From NCBI GenBank assembly GCA_963850095.1, contig CAWKJX010000012.1:248001-312000 (forward strand): a stretch of 64,000 nucleotides of DNA, given 5' to 3'. The notes beneath the pieces were generated by a model. The model saw only the letters and a program-made list of their open reading frames with translations, searched no databases and was not told the origin of the DNA. Position numbers and translations under genes: made by a program. Positions 28,115 to 44,943 of the stretch are shown here, in pieces. Source of the DNA: Bog-473 sp963850095 (GTDB lineage Bacteria; Actinomycetota; Acidimicrobiia; Acidimicrobiales; RAAP-2). Within the stretch, counting starts at the first letter, position 1, and every line of letters starts with the position of its first letter.

Positions 28115-30598
28115 CTAGTTGGCCGGGGCCAAGAGCGCCGCCACCGGGAGGACCTCGAAGACGTCACTCAGCCTGAGGCACCCCGAGTCGGCGTGGATCT
28201 TCCGTCCGGTGAGAACCTCCCGGTACGCCGTCGGGGCCTCCTCGGGCAGGACGACGGTCTCGTCGTGCCACACGCCGGTGCCGACGGCGAAGCAGCCGGC
28301 TCCGGCCAGGCGATAGGTCAAACGGGAGACGACGGCCAGCGCGGCCTCGTCTCCGAGGCGCCGCGAAAAGGCGACCGCGTGGTGGGACGTGACTGCCGTC
28401 GGTTCGTAGGAACCCGAATGGAAGAGAGCCGAGTGGCGGCGGCGATGGTGCAGCAGCGTCCGTGTCACATGGAGCTTGATGCGACCGTCGGGCCAGCCCG
28501 ACAACAGCTGCGAAACGGCAGCGGGCGTGGTCTCCGGCATCGACTCGAGGAGGGATGCCCGCGCCGCGAAGTCGACCGGGCGGCGGTTGTCCGGGTCGGT
28601 CAGGGTCGGCTCAATCAGCTCGGTCCCCTGATAGAAGTCCGGGACTCCCGCAGCCCACGCCTTGAGGACGACCAGACCCAGCACGTTGGAGAGTGCCGCC
28701 GGCGCGGTGGCGCCCCCGAAGCGCGTCATCTCTGCCCGGAAGTCGGGCCGAGCCACCAGGGCGTCGACGAACGACGTCACCGCGTGCTCGTAGCCTTCGT
28801 CCGGATCGCTCCACGAGGTGCGCAGCTTCGCCTCCCGCGCCGCCTTCACCGCGTAGCCCTTGACGCGTTCGACCGTGTCGTGGTCCGGCTCCGCCGCGGA
28901 CGGCGGCCACAGCGCCAGGAGCGAGTGGTAAACGGCGAGTTCGTCGATCGGACCGGGCCGGACCGGGCCGGGCGAGGCGGACACGTCGTGCCAACCGCGC
29001 ACCAGCGACGCCCACTCCCCATCCGCCTCGGAGGTGACCGCCAGACGGCACCGCGCGTCCTCGTTGCGCTTCGAGTCGTGGGTGGACGTGGCGTTGAGGC
29101 CGCTGGTGCGCGTGGCCGCCAGCCGATGAAACGCCACGACCGCATCTTCCCCGTCGTCGGGGTCACCGCCGACGTCCGCCCGCACGGGCACGCCGGCATA
29201 GCGGTAGGTGGCCGTATCTTCGGCCCCCTTGGCCATGACGGCTCCACTGAGCTGCTGCCACCGCCGTGCCACCGTCACCCAAGGACCCTCGGCGGCCGCA
29301 CGTTCGAGCAGCGCACGCGTGATGGCGGCGACGGCGCGGCGATGCTCGTGGCCGCCACGGGCCTCCGCCGCGGCAGCCGCCGCCGCGGCCGCCAGGTGTT
29401 CCCGGTCACACGGCGACGGTTGGCCGCCGTCGCCCAGATACGTCCGGTAGACCGAGAGGTTGACCGTCAACTCCGTCCACGCGCCACGTAGGTCGCGGGG
29501 CGCCAGGTCGTGGTCCGGCATGTCAGCATCGAGCGCGCCCAGGGTGAGCCGGGTGAGGCGATCGAGGTCGCTGGAGAAGGATCGCTCGAGGACCTCCCGC
29601 TTTCCTCGTGCCGCCAGCGTGGCGAAGCTGGGATCGGCGGCGCCGGTGAGCTCCGCGCCGAGCTGGAGCAGACGGGCGCAGCCGGAGGGCTCGAGGAAGA
29701 GGCTCGTGGCGCGGTCGCCGAACTCGTAGCCGGTCGTGCCCTCCACCGGCCAGCGTGGGTTGAGCGCTTCGTCAGGGGCGAGAATCTTCTCGACCAGCAC
29801 GGCCCTGTCGGAGCCGGTCCGTTCCAGGTGGTGGCGCAGCCGCATCAGGTACGTCCTCGGGTCGGCCAGCCCGTCGACATGGTCGACCCGCAGTCCGGCC
29901 ACGGCGGGGTGACGGCACAGCTCCAGGACGTGGGCGTGGGTGCGTGCGAAGACCTCGGGGTCCTCGACGCGCACTCCGATCAGCGTTCCGATGTCGAAGA
30001 AGCGCCGGTAGTTGCCCACCGTGTCGGCGGTCCGCCAGTACGCGGGCCGGAAGTGCTGGGCGGCCAGGACCGCGGTGAGAACGTCGCCCGCGGGCGTCCC
30101 GGCCGCCACCGGGAAGGGCTGGCCGTCGAGGGTGAGCACCCCGTCGGCCAGCCCGTTGGCTCCTTCTGCCAGGACGTCGGCCAATGGGCGGCCGAGCGTG
30201 GGTACCAGCACCCGCCCGCCGTGGCGGCTCCAGTCGATGTCGAAGACCGCGGCGTGGGGCGACGCCACGCCGCGCGCCAGCACGTCCCACCACCATGCGT
30301 TGGCCGGGTCGGCCGCCATGTGGTTCGGCACGATGTCGAGGAGCGCGCGCATGCCGCGCCGCGCCAACTCGTCCAGCAGGGCGTGGAGGTCGGCCTCTGT
30401 TCCGAGGGCCGGGTCGATGCGCCCGGGGTCGACCACGTCGTAGCCGTGCGTGCTCCCCGGTGCCGCGGCGAGAAACGGTGAGAGGTACAGCGTCTCGATG
30501 CCGAGCCGGCTCAGGTAGGGGACGAGCTCCGTCGCTCCGGTCAGACCGAGCCCGTGCAGCTGCAGGCGGTAGGTCGAGCCGAGCGCCCGCCCGCTCAC
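28115..30598 (-). CDS. treY: maltooligosyltrehalose synthase
   Basis: An 827-residue GH13 enzyme that converts the reducing-end alpha-1,4 bond of a maltodextrin to the alpha-1,1 bond of trehalose. The start STYRLQLHG and YLSPFLAAAPGSTHGYDVVD are typical of TreY; catalytic Asp is in AGLRVDHVDGLADP, Glu in RAVLVEKILAPDE and the third acid in ATSTHDSKRNEDAR; GVPDFYQGTELIEPTLTDPDNRRPVDF is the TreY C-terminal signature. GTG 30598 overlaps the treX stop in a GTGA junction and places the start at the first conserved strand. Last gene of the glgE-to-treY operon. With TreZ it releases free trehalose from glycogen. Confidence 0.96.
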   Translation of the reverse strand: MSGRALGSTYRLQLHGLGLTGATELVPYLSRLGIETLYLSPFLAAAPGSTHGYDVVDPGRIDPALGTEADLHALLDELARRGMRALLDIVPNHMAADPANAWWWDVLARGVASPHAAVFDIDWSRHGGRVLVPTLGRPLADVLAEGANGLADGVLTLDGQPFPVAAGTPAGDVLTAVLAAQHFRPAYWRTADTVGNYRRFFDIGTLIGVRVEDPEVFARTHAHVLELCRHPAVAGLRVDHVDGLADPRTYLMRLRHHLERTGSDRAVLVEKILAPDEALNPRWPVEGTTGYEFGDRATSLFLEPSGCARLLQLGAELTGAADPSFATLAARGKREVLERSFSSDLDRLTRLTLGALDADMPDHDLAPRDLRGAWTELTVNLSVYRTYLGDGGQPSPCDREHLAAAAAAAAAEARGGHEHRRAVAAITRALLERAAAEGPWVTVARRWQQLSGAVMAKGAEDTATYRYAGVPVRADVGGDPDDGEDAVVAFHRLAATRTSGLNATSTHDSKRNEDARCRLAVTSEADGEWASLVRGWHDVSASPGPVRPGPIDELAVYHSLLALWPPSAAEPDHDTVERVKGYAVKAAREAKLRTSWSDPDEGYEHAVTSFVDALVARPDFRAEMTRFGGATAPAALSNVLGLVVLKAWAAGVPDFYQGTELIEPTLTDPDNRRPVDFAARASLLESMPETTPAAVSQLLSGWPDGRIKLHVTRTLLHHRRRHSALFHSGSYEPTAVTSHHAVAFSRRLGDEAALAVVSRLTYRLAGAGCFAVGTGVWHDETVVLPEEAPTAYREVLTGRKIHADSGCLRLSDVFEVLPVAALLAPAN

Positions 30599-32714
30599 GG
30601 CTGATGGCGCTCGCTGTGGCGCAACAACAGCGTCGAATGTGCCGTGAGCGACACCGCCTCGTTGCGGATCAGGCGGCCCCAGGGGCCGGCCTGCGTGGTG
30701 TTGAGCTCCTCCACCCAGAAGCCGGCCAGCTCCATGCGGGGCAGGGTGTACGAGCGCGAACGGGTCCCGGCATTGAGCAGGACCAACAGGGAGTCGCCCG
30801 CATAGGAACGGCCACGGATGTCCACCTCGTCGGTGGCCCGCCCGAGCAACAGCATGCCGATGCTCTGGAGGCTGGGGTCGGCCCAGTCCGGCTCGGCCAT
30901 CTCCTGCCCGTCCGGCCGCAACCAGGTGACGTCCTTGGTGTGCATGCCGGGATAGGGCTCTCCGGTGAAGAAGGCGCGTCGGCGGAGGATGGGATTGTTG
31001 TGCATCACCGCGATGACGTCCCGGACGAAGAGGCACATGGCATTGCCGCTCTCGCCGACGTCCCAGTTGAACCAACTGGTCGGATTGTCCTGGCAGTACG
31101 CGTTGTTGTTGCCCAGTTGGGTCCGGCCGATTTCGTCGCCCCCCAGCAGCATGGGCACCCCTTGGGAGAGGAAGAGGGTGGCCAGGAAGTTCCGCTTCAT
31201 CCGGTCCCGGGAGCGTTGGATCCGGGCCGACTCCGTCTCACCCTCCACGCCCCAGTTCCGGCTGAAGTTGGCGTCGCTCCCGTCGTGGTTGTCCTCCCCG
31301 TTCGCCTCGTTCCGCTTGTGCTCGTAGGTGACGAGATCCGTCATGGTGAAGCCGTCGTGGCAGGTGACGAAGTTCACGCTGGCGTAGGTGCGACGTCCGC
31401 TCGAGGCGTAAATGTCGCTCGAGCCGGTGAGGCGGGACGCCAGTTCGGGGACGACGCCCGGATCGCCACGCCAGAAACGCCGGACGCAGTCGCGATAGGC
31501 GCCATTCCACTCCGACCAGCCCGGCGGGAACCGGCCCAGGCGATAGCCCTCGGGGCTGGCGTCCCACGGTTCGGCGATGAGCTTGACCGTGGAGAGCACG
31601 GGGTCCTGCTGGACGATTTCGAAGAACGCGCTGTCGAAGCCCTCTGTGTTGCCCCGGGTCAGGACGGGAGCGAGGTCGAAGCGGAATCCGTCCACGTGCA
31701 TGTCGGTGACCCAGTAGCGGAGGCTGTCGGTCACCAGCCCCATGGCGCGCGGGTGCACGACGTTGAGGGAGTTGCCGGTGCCCGTGTAGTCGACGTAGTA
31801 CCGGGGGTCTTCCGGGGAGAGCCGGTAGTAGACGGAATTGTCGACGCCCCGGAGCGACAGCGTGGGCCCGAGATGGTTCCCCTCGCCGGTGTGGTTGTAG
31901 ACCACGTCGAGAATGACTTCGATCCCGGCCCGGTGCAGGGTCCGCACCATCGACTTGAACTCGTTCACCTGCTGGCCGAGACCGCCTGTGGCGTAGCCGA
32001 CATAGGGGGCGAAGAAGGCAACCGAGTTGTAGCCCCAGTAGTTGGTGAGCCCCCGGGCCTCGAGCGAACGGTCGGAGACGAAATGGTGGACGGGCATGAG
32101 CTCGACGGCCGTGACTCCGAGCCCGAGGAGGTGGTCGACGATGGGGTCCGAGGCCAGTCCGAGGTAGGTGCCGCGCAGGTCCGCCGGGACCCCGGAATGC
32201 TGCACGGTCATGCCGCGCACATGTGTCTCGTAAATGACAGTCCGGTTCCACGGCGTGCGGGGCGGACGGTCGTCCTGCCAGGTGAAGGCGGGGTCGACCA
32301 CGACGGACTTGGGGAGCGCGGCCGACGAGTCGCGGCTGTCGAACGAGAGATCGGCGTCCGGGTCGCCCACCGTGTAGCCGAACAGGTCGTCGTTCCAGTG
32401 GACGAGGCCGCTCACCGCCAGGGCATACGGATCGATGAGGAGTTTGTTGGGGTTGAAACGGTGGCCGTTCGACGGCTCGTACGGTCCGTCGATCTTGTAG
32501 CCGTACAGCGCCCCGGGGCGCACGTCGGGTAGATACGCGTGCCAGACCTGGTCCGTGACCTCGTTGAACGAGACCACGGTCGAGGGCGTCCCCGAACGCT
32601 CGTCGTCGAAGAGCAGCAGCCGGACGGCCGTGGCGTGCTGCGAGAAGATGGCGAAGTTGACCCCTTCACCGTCCCAGGTGGCGCCCAGCGGGTAGGGCGA
32701 GCCGGGCCACACTC

Positions 32715-32718
<4 letters not shown>
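30595..32718 (-). CDS. treX: glycogen debranching enzyme
   Basis: A 707-residue GH13 isoamylase-type debranching enzyme (TreX/GlgX), hydrolysing alpha-1,6 branches to supply linear chains to TreY. It has the N-terminal CBM48 segment RVWPGSPYPLGATWDGEGVN, DVVYNHTGEGN, nucleophile Asp in DGFRFDLAPVL, acid Glu in KLIAEPWDA and the third Asp in VTCHDGFTMTDLV. An ATG at 32763 is in frame, but TTG 32718 is preferred: it begins exactly at RVWPGS, gives the usual length and overlaps the treZ stop (TTGA), matching every other junction of this operon. Confidence 0.95.
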
Positions 32719-34519
<1,801 letters not shown>

Positions 34520-34523
<4 letters not shown>

Positions 34524-36418
34524 CGCGGTTCGAGGACGAGGCACCCCAGGGGTGGCACCTGGAGGGTGAGCGTGTGCGGCATGGCGTGGCTGGGCAGAGG
34601 GTGGGCCTCCACCCCGCCCAGGTTGCCGACCCCGCTCCCGCCGTAGACGCTCGCATCGCTGTTCAGCCGCTCGGCCCAGAATCCGGGTCGAGGCACCCCC
34701 GCCAGCACGTTGTCGCGCACCACCGGGGTGAAGTTGAAGACCAGGAGCGCCGGAGCGCCGCCGGCGCCGTAACGCACGAAGCTCAGCAGCCCGGACGCCG
34801 GGTCGTTGGGCTGGGTCCACTCGAACCCGCGCGGGTCGTGCTCGAGCTCGGACAGGGCCGGCATGGAGCGGTAGAGGCGGTTGAGGTCTGCCACGAGCGC
34901 GAGGACGCCGGCGTGCGGAGGTGAGCCGGCCAGGTTCCAGTCGAGACCGGTCTCGTGGTCCCATTCCAGCCACGGGGCCAGCTCGTCTCCCATGAAGAGC
35001 AGTTTCTTGCCGGGAAGGGCGAACTGGTAGCAGTAGAGCAGGCGGAGGTTGGCAAACCGCTGCCAGTCGTCCCCGGGCATTTTGTCCAGGAGCGAGCCCT
35101 TGCCGTGGACCACCTCGTCGTGCGACAGCGGGAGGACGAAGTTCTCACTGAAGGCGTACACGCTGCGGAAGGTGAGCCGGTCGTGGTGGAAGCGGCGGTG
35201 CACCGGGTCGAGGGCCAGGTACTCCAGCGTGTCGTGCATCCAACCCATGTCCCACTTCAACCCGAACCCGATGCCGCCCCAGTCGACCGGCCGCGAGACG
35301 CCCGGGAAGGCGGTGGACTCCTCCGCGATGACCTGGACGTCCGGGTGATCGGCGTAAATGCCGGAGTTCAGCCGGCGCAGGAAGTCGATGGCCTCGAGGT
35401 TCTCACGGCCGCCGTCCGCGTTGGGCAGCCACTCACCCGGCCGCCGTGAATAGTCGAGGTACAGCATGGAGGCGACGGCATCCACCCGGAGCCCGTCAGC
35501 ATGGTACGTGTCGAGCCAGTGCTCGGCCGAAGAGAAGAGGAAGCTGCGGACTTCGTGCCGCCCGTAGTTGAAGATGAGGCTCTTCCAGTCCGGGTGGAAG
35601 CCGAGGCGGGGATCGGCGTGTTCGAACAAATGCGTCCCGTCGAACTCCGCCAATGCGAACTCGTCCGCGGGGAAGTGCGACGGCACCCAGTCCAGGATCA
35701 CCCCGATTTCGGCACGGTGGAGACGGTCGATCAGGCTCATCAGGTCCTGCGGGTCCCCGTAGCGGCGGGTCGGGGCGAAATAGCCCGTCGTCTGGTAGCC
35801 CCAGGAACCGTAGAAGGGGTGTTCCATCAGCGGAAGGAACTCGACATGGGTGAACCCGCAACGCTGCACGTGCTCGATGAGGGGATCGGCCACCTCGTCG
35901 TAGCGCAGGAATCGTCCGGGGTCGGCGGGATCGCGCCGCCAGCTGCCGAGGTGCATCTCGTAGATCGAGATGGGCGCGTCGAGCCGGGCGCGCCGACCGC
36001 GGGATGCCATCCAGGCATCGTCCTCCCACTCGAAGGAGAGATCCCAAATCACCGATCCCGTCCGGGGTGGCACCTCGGTGCACCGGGCGAACGGGTCCGC
36101 CTTCTCGAGGACCGTTCCCTGCTTCGTCGTGATGGCGAACTTGTACACCTGACCCGGGCCCGCCTCGGGCACGGCTCCCTCCCAGATTCCCGACACGCCC
36201 CGGGCCTCGAGGGCGTGCCCTCCTCGGTCCCAAGAGTTGAAGTCGCCGATGACGCTCACGCGGGTGGCGTTCGGCGCCCAGACTGCGAAGGCGGTCCCGC
36301 CGCCGGGCACGGGATGCGCACCCAGCTTCTGGCCGAGCCGCCGATGCGTCCCCTCGTTGAACCAATGGAGATCCTCGTCGCTGAGCAGGTGGGCCGGTCC
36401 CGGCCGCAGCGTCGTCAT
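34520..36418 (-). CDS. glgB: 1,4-alpha-glucan branching enzyme
   Basis: A 632-residue GH13 branching enzyme that transfers alpha-1,4 chain segments to alpha-1,6 positions during glycogen synthesis. It has the CBM48 domain (FAVWAPNATRVSVIGDFNSWD), YEMHLGSWRRDP, EFLPLMEHPFYGSWGYQTTGYF, nucleophile Asp in GLRVDAVASMLYLDYSR, Glu in QVIAEESTAFPGVSRP and the third Asp in PLSHDEVVHGKGSL. Some actinobacterial GlgB proteins carry an extra N-terminal domain; this one does not. ATG 36418 overlaps the malQ stop (ATGA). Branches the linear chains made by GlgE. Confidence 0.97.
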
Positions 36419-38447
36419 GCGGCACGCTCCCGGGCCAGCTCCTCGAGGACAGCGGCCAGGCGCTCGTCGCCGCGGAGCTGCTCGAGGGTGCGGGCGCTGC
36501 GCCGGCGCCAGTTCGCCGCGTCGGGGCCCGTGCCCGGCACGTTCTGCCGGGCCCGCTCTCCCCAGAGATCCTCGAGGTCGACAAGCGTGATCGCCGCGTC
36601 GCTGCGGGCCAGGTGGCTCAGGCAGCCTCGCAGCGCCGCCGCCGTGATGGCCGTCACCTCCCCGTCTTCGGAGACGCCCAGGGCACGGAGGAGCCGCCGC
36701 CGCCACGTCGCACGGGCCGCCTGCTCGGCTGCCGCCTCGCCGGGCGTGAGCAGGCCCTGCTGGGCGCGCTCGCTCACATCCTCGCCCCACAGGTACGCCG
36801 CGAAGCGGGGCAGGTCGTGGGTCCCGAGGGCGGCCAGGGACAAGGCAGGCGGTTCGGGCAGCGGGGTGGTCGCGCTCGACTCGAACTGGAACACCCAGGT
36901 GCGGAGCATGCGGTCCCGCGCCATGCGCAGGCGGACACCGTCGGGCACCGTGCCCAGGTCCTCGCCCACGACCACCGTGCCGGCGCGATGAGCCTCGAGG
37001 GCCACCAGAGCGTGGAGCTCTTCGGCCGCGTAGGCGACGTAGGCGCCCTCGCCCGCACCCTCGGGAATCATGAACAGCCGCTCCAGGCCCATGACGTGGT
37101 CGATCCGGACGCAGGCCGCATGGCGGAATGCGCGCGCCAGCGCGGCGGAGAGGAAGCGGTAGCCGTCTTCCCGGATGCGCTGTGGGTGCAGCGGGTGGAA
37201 CCCCCAGTCCTGGCCGGCGGGAAAGAAGCGGTCCGGTGGAGCTCCGCCGTGGACGCCTGGAACGAACGAGACCGGTGACCACACGGGATCGAATCCCCGC
37301 GGATGTGAACCGACCGGAAAGTCGGCGTACTGGGGAGCGGCGCGCCCGGCCGCCCAGAGCTGCTCCTGCGCCGCCCACTGGCAGTAGAGGTGATAGGTCG
37401 CGCCGGCCGGGTCGGGTTCGCCCTCCCCTGCGCCTCTCTCGACGCCGGCCCGGAACCGGGCGTAGGCCACGAGCTCGGGATGGTGCCGCGCGAAGGCAGC
37501 CATAGCCGCCCGGCGCTCCGGCAGGTTTGCGTGCTCGACGCAGGCGGACATGGGCTCGAGCACAGCGCGGATCAGCCCGGCCACCTCCTCGTACGGAACG
37601 CGCTCGTGGGAACGCAGCGATGCCGCCTGCGCCCGCACGCCGGCCGAGTCCCAACGCCGGCGGGCCTCGTCGGAGGCCGCGAACTCGGGCAGCGCGGTCG
37701 GGTCGACGTAGATTTCGTTGTAGGCGAGGCGGCTGACGGGCAGGTACGGGCTCGGGTCCGCCGGCGGCTCCAAGAACGCAGGGTAGAGGGGCAGGGTGCC
37801 GAGGACGTCGACACCGCAGGCCGAGACCCACTCACCGAGACGGCCCAGTTCCGGGTAGGTGCCGACGCCCCAGTCGCCCTCCGCGCGGACGGCATGGAGC
37901 GGCATGAACGCGCTCAGCCATCGTGGTGCCTGCGGGCAATCGGGCGCCGAGAGCACCAGCGCCGTCTCTGGCGCGGCGGTTCCCTCGAGGGTCAGGCGGT
38001 GACGTCCCGGGGGGAGCGGCCGGCCTGCCACCGCGGTCAGGTCGAGCGGCACCTTGAGCGAGCATGTGCCCGCCGCCGTCCTCGCACGCTGGGGCCGGCC
38101 GGCCAGGGCGCGGTCGAGCGGGGTCCGGCCCCGGTCGCCGTCCTCGAGCTCGAGGGTCAGCCAGACGTCGGCCGGTTCCGTCGCCGCCGGCAACGTCACG
38201 CTCACCGCGTCCGGCCGGCCGATCCGGTGCACCAGGACGGGCTCCAACCGGCGGCGGCCGGCCTCCAGCTGCTGCTCGTGGAGGAGGCGGCCGGCCTCAG
38301 CCGGCGAGCCGAGCGGCACGCCGAGCGCGCGCAACAGCGCCACCACGACGTCATGGGCGGCCTCCTGACGCCGCCCGTGAACGTCGTCGTACGCCGTTTG
38401 GACACCGTGGAAGTGGGCGAGCGCGGCCAGGTCGGCGTCGATCAGGC

Positions 38448-38451
<4 letters not shown>
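36415..38451 (-). CDS. malQ: 4-alpha-glucanotransferase (amylomaltase)
   Basis: A 678-residue GH77 disproportionating enzyme with a long actinobacterial-type N-terminal extension (~220 residues, DVWLTLELEDGDRGR; PLPPGRHRLTLEG). The GH77 core shows GDWGVGTYPELGRLGEWV, SPYLPVSRLAYNEIYVD, nucleophile Asp in CVRIDHVMGLERLFMIPEG, acid Glu in VVVGEDLGTVPDGVR and Asp in LGTHDLPRFAAYLWGED. GTG 38451 overlaps the true stop of treS-mak (GTGA); the raw sequence runs the two genes together in one frame only because treS-mak has a base error near 38603. It recycles short maltodextrins left by TreX/TreY. Confidence 0.93.
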
Positions 38452-41825
<3,374 letters not shown>

Positions 41826-41829
<4 letters not shown>

Positions 41830-43962
41830 CTGACGCCGTGCCCCGGCCGGTTCGGTTGACTGAGGGCGAAGACGTGGCAGGGCGCTTCAGCCGGGTCGAG
41901 GCGGACGAAGTTGCTCGTCCCGTGCCAGACGTAGCGGGCGTCGGAGAGCAGGTCGTGGACGACGATCGGCAGGTGCTCGACCAGACCGACGGCCTGGAGG
42001 TCGACGGTGACCCACCCCGATTGCGGATAGCGGTGATCGAGGTTGACGACCGTGAGCACGGCGTCAAGCCGCGGTCCGTCCGTACCGTCGATCGACCGCA
42101 CCTTGGAGTACGCGATCAGTGCGTCGTTGTCGGTGCCCCAGAACCGAAGGGTGTCGTTGAATTGCAGAGCCTCGTGTTCACGGCGGATCCGGTTCACGAG
42201 GCTCACGAACCCCGACAGGCTGGTCGGGCTCGCGAGGTCCCAGGAACGAACCTCGTACTTCTCCGAGCGCAGGTACTCCTCGGATCCCGCCTCTCGCGGC
42301 AGGTGCTCCTGCAACTCGAAGGTGGGGCCGTAGACGCCGTAGCTCGCCGACAACGTGGCGGCCAGCACGAGGCGGGCCAGGAAGACGCTCCGGCTTCCCC
42401 GCTGGAGCTCTTCGGAGAGGATGTCGGGGGTATTGGGCCACAGGTTGGGACGGAAGTAGGCCGCCGTCTCCGTCGCAGTCAACTGGGTGAGATAGGTCTC
42501 GAGCTCCCACTTGGTGGTGCGCCAGGTGAAGTAGGTGTAGGACTGGCTGAAGCCGATACGCGCCAAGTGCTCCATGACCCGGGGCCGGGTGAACGCCTCG
42601 GACAGGAAGATGACCTCCGGGGTCTCGGCCTCGATGCTGGCGAGCAACCACTCCCAGAAGGCGAACGGCTTGGTGTGGGGATTGTCGACCCGGAAGATGC
42701 GCACGCCCTGGCCGATCCAGAAACGGACCACGTCGAGGAGTGCGGTCCAGAGGCCGGGCCAGTCCTCCGACTCGAAGTCGAACGGGTAGATGTCCTCGTA
42801 CTTCTTGGGCGGATTCTCGGCGTAGCGGATGCTGCCGTCGGGCCCGTGGCGGAACCACGACGGGTGCTCGCGTACCCACGGGTGGTCGGGCGACGCCTGG
42901 AACGCCAGGTCCAGGGCGACTTCGATCCCGCGGGACGACGCGTCCGCCAGCAGGGCTCCGAAGTCCTCCAGCGTCCCCAGATCGGGGTGGATGGAGGTAT
43001 GGCCTCCTTCCGGCCCGCCGATGGCCCACGGGCTGCCCACATCACCGGGCGACGCCTCGACGGCAGCGTCCCGTCCCTTGCGCGCCGTGCGGCCGATGGG
43101 ATGGATCGGGGGCAGGTACAAGACGTCGAAGCCCATCTCTTCGACGTAGTCGAGCCGTCGCCGGACATCCGCCAACGTGCCGTGGGAGCCGTCGGTGGAG
43201 GCCGAGCGGGGGAACATTTCGTACCAGGCGCCGAAGCGCGCCAGGGCCCGCTCGGCCAGGAGCGGGTAGGTCTCGGACGTGGACGCGGTGGTCGGGTCGG
43301 CCAGAGGCCCCAACGTCGAGGCCAGCCGCTCGGAGCGGACGACCTGCTCCAGTGTCGGTCCGCCGTGCCCGTTGGCCGCGAGCAGCCACTCGGCCACCTC
43401 CGGTGGTACGTCGCTCTCGAGTCCTCGGGGAGCGGCGCGCAGGGACACGCACCAGCTCCCTCAACAGGGCACGCTCGCCCTTCCCGGCGCGCCCCGCCGC
43501 AGCTTCGAGCACTTCGGCACCTGACTCGAGATGCAGGGCGAGGTCCTGACCGGCTCCCGCCCGTGCGGTCAGCTCGTCCCGCCACGCCGCGAAGGCATCG
43601 ACGCGGGCCCGGACCGCGAACCGGTAACGACCGGGCTGGGTGACGGGGATGACGCCGTACCAGCGATCGTCGTAGGACTTCGTCATCGGGATGGTGACCC
43701 AACTCGTCGCCGAGTCGTGGCGGTACCGCAACTCGCACCAGAGTGGATCGTGACCGTCGACGAAGGCGTCGGCTTCGACGCGCACGTGCTCCCCGACCGT
43801 CGTCTTGGCGGGCCGGCGGCCCTCGTCGACCCGGGGCCGGACATCGCGTACCACCGGCCGCACCCACGACCGCGGCAGGGCAAGCGGAAGCGGCGGTGGT
43901 TCCTCGGGCGCTCCGGCGCGGGTGGCACGGCCAGCCGGGGCGCGCGCAGACGGGGACTCCAT
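41826..43962 (-). CDS. glgE: alpha-1,4-glucan:maltose-1-phosphate maltosyltransferase (single-base frame break)
   Basis: GlgE extends alpha-glucan with maltosyl units from maltose-1-phosphate. About 712 residues: an N-terminal beta domain (VEADAFVDGHDPLWCELRY, TQPGRYRFAVRARVDAF) followed by the GH13 barrel with YEMFPRSAS, LPPIHPIGRTARKGR, the GlgE-specific GSPWAIGGPEGGHTSIHPDL, nucleophile Asp in IFRVDNPHTKPF and Glu in EVIFLSEAFTRP. The two parts lie in different frames joined near 43440; one extra base accounts for it. The start ATG 43962 follows AGGAGGT. First gene of the operon, overlapping treS-mak by ATGA. Confidence 0.93.
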
Positions 43963-44316
43963 CGTGGGTGGTTACCTCCTGATTGGCCCGTACCCGACGG
44001 CGCCGACACACAAACAGCCGCTGCGCTTTCGCGTCCGTTCGCCGAATCGTCACGATGTGCGGCTCTGGTCGGCAGAGTCCGGGCCTGGTAAGGGCAGTGG
44101 CGCGCCTGCGGCCGTGGCCACTACGTGCGGCAGCGCGAGACAGCGTTCACGGCGCCCGCTTTGGTCCGGACGGCGACCAGGGCGATGACGCAATCCCCGT
44201 GTGGCGCCCGCTCACTCAGGGGCGTCGCGGGAAAGGAGTCGCCGAGATTCATTTTCGGCGGATCAGCGACGAAGACCATGCCCGAGGTCTTAGGGACGCC
44301 GGGGGTGGCCGTGGGT
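43963..44316. other. 354-base leader upstream of the glg/tre operon
   Basis: Between the stop of the DUF6582-like gene and glgE, both leftward. It must contain the glgE promoter and the AGGAGGT ribosome site at its left edge. I see no convincing gene, strong palindrome or riboswitch. A 52-codon leftward frame (44121-44279) has no supporting features. Confidence 0.5.
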
Positions 44317-44673
44317 TCAGCGCTTCTTCGCTTTGCCGCCCTTGGCCAGGTCCCGCCAGTCGTCGGCCTCGATCTCGACGTCGAAACGCTTGGCGGCCCG
44401 GAGGATCCGGCTCCAGGCCTGATCGCGCTCATGGTCGCTGACACCCTCGACCTGGTCGAACCGGGCCACCGCGTTGCGCACGTGGCCGGCGTCGACCAGC
44501 GGCTCCTTGCGCTCCTCGGGGAAGGCGAAGTCGTCGTCGCGCAGCCGGTTCTCCTCTGCCGTGCTGAGCCCCGGCGAGCGCGGGACCCGGGCGCCCTGGG
44601 CGCGGGCACTCTGAACCTCGCGGGCCTTCTCGAGGTTCTGCCGCGCCGCCTCTTTCTGACGTTCCGTAGCCAT
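44317..44673 (-). CDS. small conserved hypothetical protein (DUF6582-like)
   Basis: A 118-residue hydrophilic protein starting at ATG 44673 behind GCAGGAGGT. The N-terminal half is a charged helix (ATERQKEAARQNLEKAREVQ); the C-terminal half has the conserved FAFPEERKEPLVDAGHVRNAV and ARFDQVEGVSDHERDQAW pattern of DUF6582-type proteins, ending in a lysine-rich KGGKAKKR tail. Function unknown; this motif also occurs in phage and plasmid proteins, but nothing else mobile is nearby. Divergent from the SDR gene across 270 bases. Confidence 0.75.
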   Translation of the reverse strand: MATERQKEAARQNLEKAREVQSARAQGARVPRSPGLSTAEENRLRDDDFAFPEERKEPLVDAGHVRNAVARFDQVEGVSDHERDQAWSRILRAAKRFDVEIEADDWRDLAKGGKAKKR

Positions 44674-44943
44674 CGGCCACCTCCTGCCTGGAGACGTGTG
44701 CCAGAAACGTACCCAGCGAGGCAGCCCCGGTAACACCCGCCTCGGAGGGCAGCGGCCGGCGTCGGCCAGGCGACCAGGTGCGGGAGCGAGCGCATCGGGG
44801 CGGCAGGAATGGCTCCCCACGCGTCCCCGGGCTCGGCCGCCCGTGATCGAGGTCTGGGGGCGGACTCTCGGCGCCACCGCCCGAGAATCGCAATTCCGCC
44901 ATTCGCTAATATCGTTGTCCCTGGACCTGGGGAGGGATTGGCC

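Noticed and set aside
44121..44279. 52-codon leftward frame in the glgE leader
   Set aside because: No clear ribosome site and no recognisable motif; not distinguishable from chance.
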